From positions 1 to 8,444 of the forward strand of contig PNNE01000074.1 in the NCBI GenBank assembly GCA_013824055.1: 8,444 bases of DNA. Reading direction: 5' to 3'. Of the stretch, positions 5,944 through 8,444 are shown one piece after another; the first letter of the stretch is position 1, and every line of letters starts with the position of its first letter. The stretch is from Rhodobacter sp. (GTDB lineage Bacteria; Pseudomonadota; Alphaproteobacteria; Rhodobacterales; Rhodobacteraceae). The notes below the pieces were generated by a model. It worked only from the letters and a program-made list of their open reading frames with translations. It did not search any database and was not told the origin of the DNA. Both the position numbers and the translations under genes were made by a program.

Positions 5944-6020
5944 TGCCGCCCGTGACGCGACGCCCCCTCTGCAACGGCCCGGACTTCGTGCAGACTGTCG
6001 GCGAATCCCCGGAGGCCCGC

Positions 6021-7178
6021 ATGACCGACATCCACATCCTCTCCGCCGCACGCACCGCCATCGGCAGCTTCGGCGGCGCGCTGGCGACCCTTGCGCCCAT
6101 CGACATCGCCACCCATGCGGCCAAGGCCGCCCTCTCCCGCGCCGGGGTCGAAGGCGCCCGGATCGGCCAGGTCGTCATGGGCCACGTCATCAACACCGAG
6201 CCGCGCGACATGTACCTCAGCCGCGTCATGGCGATGAACGCGGGTATTCCCGAGACGACGCCGGCGCTGAACGTCAACCGCCTGTGCGGCTCGGGCGCGC
6301 AGGCCATCGTCTCGGCGGTGCAATCGCTGATGCTGGGCGACGCCGAGATGGCGCTCGCCGGGGGGGCCGAATGCATGAGCCGCTCGCCCTACATCCTGTC
6401 CGCCGCCCGCTTCGGCCAGAAGATGGGCGATGCCCCTGCCCTGGACATGATGACCGGCGCGCTGACCTGCCCCTTCGGCACCGGCCACATGGGCGTGACC
6501 GCCGAGAATGTCGCCGCCGCACACGGCATCACCCGCGCGGACCAGGACGCCTTCGCGCTGGAAAGCCAGACCCGCGCCGCAAGGGCAATCGCCGAGGGCC
6601 GCTTCGCCGACCAGATCGTGCCGATCGAGATCGGCGGCAAGCGGGGCATCGTGACCTTTGCCACCGACGAACACCCGAAAGCCACCAGCGCCGAGGCTTT
6701 GGCAGGCTTGAGGCCGGCTTTCCAGAAGGATGGCAGCGTGACGGCGGGCAATGCCTCGGGCATCAACGACGGCGCGGCGGCTCTGGTCCTGTCCCGCAGC
6801 GCAAAAGGGTCGCGCGCCCGCATCATGGGATATGCCGTGGCAGGGGTGGACCCCAAGGTCATGGGGATCGGCCCGATCCCCGCCGTGCAGGCGCTGTGCC
6901 AGAAGCTGGGCATCAAGCCGCAGTCCTTCGACGTGGTCGAGTCAAACGAAGCCTTCGCGGCCCAGGCCCTCGCCGTCTCCCGCGCGCTGGACCTTGACCC
7001 CGCCCGCGTCAACCCGAACGGCGGTGCCATCGCCCTTGGCCACCCGGTCGGCGCGACAGGGGCGATCCTGGTGGTCAAGGCGCTGCATGAGCTGGAACGG
7101 ACCGGCGGCCGCTCCGCCCTGATCACCATGTGCATCGGCGGCGGCCAGGGCATCGCGCTGGCCATCGAGCGGGCGTAA
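6021..7178 (+). CDS. bktB: BktB-like beta-ketothiolase (acetyl-CoA C-acyltransferase)
   Basis: Cytosolic thiolase of 385 residues that reversibly condenses or cleaves acyl-CoA with acetyl-CoA. Such enzymes feed polyhydroxyalkanoate synthesis or short-chain beta-oxidation. The catalytic set is complete: C89 in NRLCGSGAQA (acylated nucleophile), NEAF (about 312-315), H341 in GGAIALGHPVGATGA and C371 in CIGGGQGIAL. INTEPRDMYLSRV, HMGVTAENVA and AGVDPKVMGIGPIPA closely recall Cupriavidus BktB, the broad-substrate C4-C6 ketothiolase, more than PhaA or PcaF; this comparison is from memory. About seven to nine residues present in BktB are missing before the RIMGYAVAGVDPK segment, a surface region. 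The ATG at 6021 follows GGAGG (6011-6015) by 5 nt; an upstream in-frame ATG at 5937 lacks such a signal. No dehydrogenase or hydratase partner lies beside it. Confidence 0.94.
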   Translation: MTDIHILSAARTAIGSFGGALATLAPIDIATHAAKAALSRAGVEGARIGQVVMGHVINTEPRDMYLSRVMAMNAGIPETTPALNVNRLCGSGAQAIVSAVQSLMLGDAEMALAGGAECMSRSPYILSAARFGQKMGDAPALDMMTGALTCPFGTGHMGVTAENVAAAHGITRADQDAFALESQTRAARAIAEGRFADQIVPIEIGGKRGIVTFATDEHPKATSAEALAGLRPAFQKDGSVTAGNASGINDGAAALVLSRSAKGSRARIMGYAVAGVDPKVMGIGPIPAVQALCQKLGIKPQSFDVVESNEAFAAQALAVSRALDLDPARVNPNGGAIALGHPVGATGAILVVKALHELERTGGRSALITMCIGGGQGIALAIERA

Positions 7179-7186
7179 GATCGCAG

Positions 7187-7209
7187 GGTGGGCGGATCGC
7201 CCACCCTAC
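7187..7209 (+). repeat. Arm 1 of a perfect 23-bp inverted repeat, itself a hairpin
   Basis: This copy begins 9 bp after the thiolase stop. Extended to 7185-7207 it folds on itself: AGGGTGGGCG pairs with CGCCCACCCT (10 bp) around the 3-nt loop GAT. It is identical over all 23 bases to the reverse complement of 7241-7263, with 31 bp between the arms. Together with arm 2 it fills most of the gap between the convergent thiolase and pbpC genes. It could serve as a two-way transcription barrier, though no T-tract follows. Confidence 0.85.
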
Positions 7210-7240
7210 GCCTGCGCTCACGGATCAGGCACCGCCTTCG

Positions 7241-7263
7241 GTAGGGTGGGCGATCCGCCCACC
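7241..7263 (-). repeat. Arm 2 of the 23-bp inverted repeat
   Basis: Exact reverse complement of 7187-7209. Alone it folds as GGTGGGCG (7245-7252) with CGCCCACC (7256-7263) around ATC, extendable by a G-T and an A-T pair. It ends 5 bp before the pbpC stop codon. The GTAGGGTGGGC...GCCCACC pattern is, from memory, a common intergenic repeat in many proteobacteria. The two families of repeat in this window have different sequences but the same design: a GC-rich palindrome with GATC at the centre. Confidence 0.85.
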
Positions 7264-7268
7264 TTCCC

Positions 7269-8444
7269 TTACCGCAGCTGCACCTGGACCCGGTCCGACC
7301 GGCCTTCGGCGTCGATCACGCTCAGCGTCACGAAACCGGCCCCCGGCATGGCCAGCATCGCCTCGCGCGCATCAGACCCGACTACCACCGGCACCCCATC
7401 GGCCAGCCAGGTGAAGGGCGCCGTGCCGCCCGCGACCTTGACCTTCAGCCCTGCCGCCAGCAGCTCCACTTCGGCCCCATCGGGCGGGAAGGCGACCGCA
7501 GGCGCATCCGCCGCTGCCTCGAACACCGCAAAGCGCGAGCGGAAGCGCTGCAAGGGCTGCGGCAGTTCGGCATTGGCGACCAGCAGGGTCGCCGCCGGGG
7601 CCGCGGGCTGCGGGTCGAGCTTGCCCTTCAGCCGGTTGAAGGCCTGGAACAGCACCGGCGCGGCCACGTCCGCCCCGAAGGCCCCCGGCACCGGGGTCCC
7701 GTCCGCCCGGCCCATCCAGACCCCGATCACATGCCTGCCGTCGAACCCGATCGCCCAGGCGTCGCGGTGCCCGTAAGACGTCCCCGTCTTGTAGGCCAGG
7801 CGGTTCGACGGCGCACCGGGCGGCGGCGCGAGGCCCGCCAGGATGTCCCCGACCTGCCAGGCCGCAACCTCGGACACCACGCGCTGCCCGTCCGGCACCT
7901 CGGCATCCCTTCGCCAACTCAGCGGCCGCACCACGCCGCCCCGCGCCAGCGTCGCGTAAAGCTGCACCATGTCCGACAGAGTCACCCCGACTCCGCCCAG
8001 CGCAATCGCCAGCCCCGGCTGGTCGCCCGGAAACACCGGCTGCATCCCGGCCTTCTGCATCGCCGAAATCAGCCGCGCCGGTCCCATCGCCTCGGTCAGC
8101 GCCACCACGGGAATGTTCCGCGACAGCTGCAACGCCTCGCGCATGCGGATCGTGCCGAGGTAAAGTCTGTCGAAGTTCTGCGGCGCATAGGCGCCAAAGC
8201 TCATCGGCCGGTCGTCGATCATCGTTTCGGGATGGCCCAGCCCTTCGTCAAAGGCCAGGGCATAGACCAGCGGCTTCAGCGTCGAGCCCGGCGACCGCAG
8301 CGCCTGGGTCATGTCGACAAAGCCCTGCCGCAGGTCCGCCTGAAAGCCCGCCGACCCGACCGAGGCCAGGATCTCGCCCGAGGCATGGTCGGCCACCAGG
8401 ATCGCCACCTGCAACCGCTCACCGCGGCCCTCCACTGCCTGCAA
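7269..8444 (-). CDS. pbpC: Penicillin-binding protein 1C, C-terminal part
   Basis: Partial: the 5' end lies beyond the right edge. The 391 codons visible cover the transpeptidase and C-terminal domains; whole PbpC proteins are roughly 700 residues, so the membrane anchor and glycosyltransferase domain are missing from view. It is periplasmic and membrane-anchored and crosslinks peptidoglycan. Counting from the first visible codon, the active-site set is intact: serine S54 in SPGSTLKP (SxxK), SRN (108-110) and KTGTS (219-223) in YKTGTSYGHRDAWAIGF. Residues from about 310 to the end (VAFPPDGAEVEL, then LKVKVAGGTAPFTWLADG) match the BiPBP_C immunoglobulin-like domain that marks PbpC and separates it from PBP1a/1b. 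The stop is TAA. It converges on the thiolase gene across a 90-bp repeat-filled gap. Confidence 0.95.
   Translation of the reverse strand: MQAVEGRGERLQVAILVADHASGEILASVGSAGFQADLRQGFVDMTQALRSPGSTLKPLVYALAFDEGLGHPETMIDDRPMSFGAYAPQNFDRLYLGTIRMREALQLSRNIPVVALTEAMGPARLISAMQKAGMQPVFPGDQPGLAIALGGVGVTLSDMVQLYATLARGGVVRPLSWRRDAEVPDGQRVVSEVAAWQVGDILAGLAPPPGAPSNRLAYKTGTSYGHRDAWAIGFDGRHVIGVWMGRADGTPVPGAFGADVAAPVLFQAFNRLKGKLDPQPAAPAATLLVANAELPQPLQRFRSRFAVFEAAADAPAVAFPPDGAEVELLAAGLKVKVAGGTAPFTWLADGVPVVVGSDAREAMLAMPGAGFVTLSVIDAEGRSDRVQVQLR

Noticed and set aside
5937..6020. A 28-codon N-terminal extension of the thiolase
   Set aside because: Thiolases start near the TDIHILSAARTAIG segment, and GGAGG at 6011-6015 marks the ATG at 6021; the upstream ATG also lies in the likely MFS promoter.
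7222..7228. GGATCAGG-like fragment of the first repeat family inside the loop of the 23-bp inverted repeat
   Set aside because: Only about nine bases match and no palindrome surrounds them; too short to call.

Overview
The window is a GC-rich, densely packed chromosomal segment with strong Shine-Dalgarno sequences at most genes and a strong G/C bias at third codon positions. The protein flavour (serC directly followed by serA, a DUF2585/UPF0314 membrane protein, a BktB-like thiolase, PbpC) points to an alphaproteobacterium, most likely a Rhodobacteraceae member related to Paracoccus or Rhodobacter. That assignment rests on recognising families, not on a search. Nothing looks like a phage, plasmid, transposon, CRISPR or defence island. 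This is mostly ordinary core genome, and its unexplained structure lies between the genes.

Left part (1-2890): serC and serA, both on the + strand, encode two consecutive-pathway enzymes of phosphorylated serine biosynthesis: 3-phosphoglycerate dehydrogenase (SerA) and phosphoserine aminotransferase (SerC). Their 121-bp spacer holds three copies of a short palindromic repeat, two in tandem and one inverted. The serC ribosome-binding site sits in the loop of a small hairpin at the very edge of the window, possibly the end of a serC leader RNA.

Middle (2891-4766): a 231-bp gap after serA carries a 12-bp hairpin, a possible promoter and a GC-rich 5' leader with two mutually exclusive foldings. 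It precedes a PPP-type metallophosphoesterase (+). A 73-residue, two-helix membrane protein (-) meets the phosphoesterase tail to tail, the two stop codons sharing one CTAG. Divergent from it is a DUF2585 membrane protein (+), a family of unknown function.

Right part (4791-8444): a 12-helix MFS transporter (-) and a BktB-like beta-ketothiolase (+) are divergently transcribed from a 129-bp spacer. The thiolase converges on the 3' part of pbpC (-), which runs off the right edge. The 90-bp gap between thiolase and pbpC holds a perfect 23-bp inverted repeat pair, each copy itself a hairpin.

Apart from serC-serA, no metabolic link between the neighbours is evident. The alternating strands and short spacers suggest independent units separated by repeat or hairpin elements. 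No gap without a gene exceeds 231 bp.
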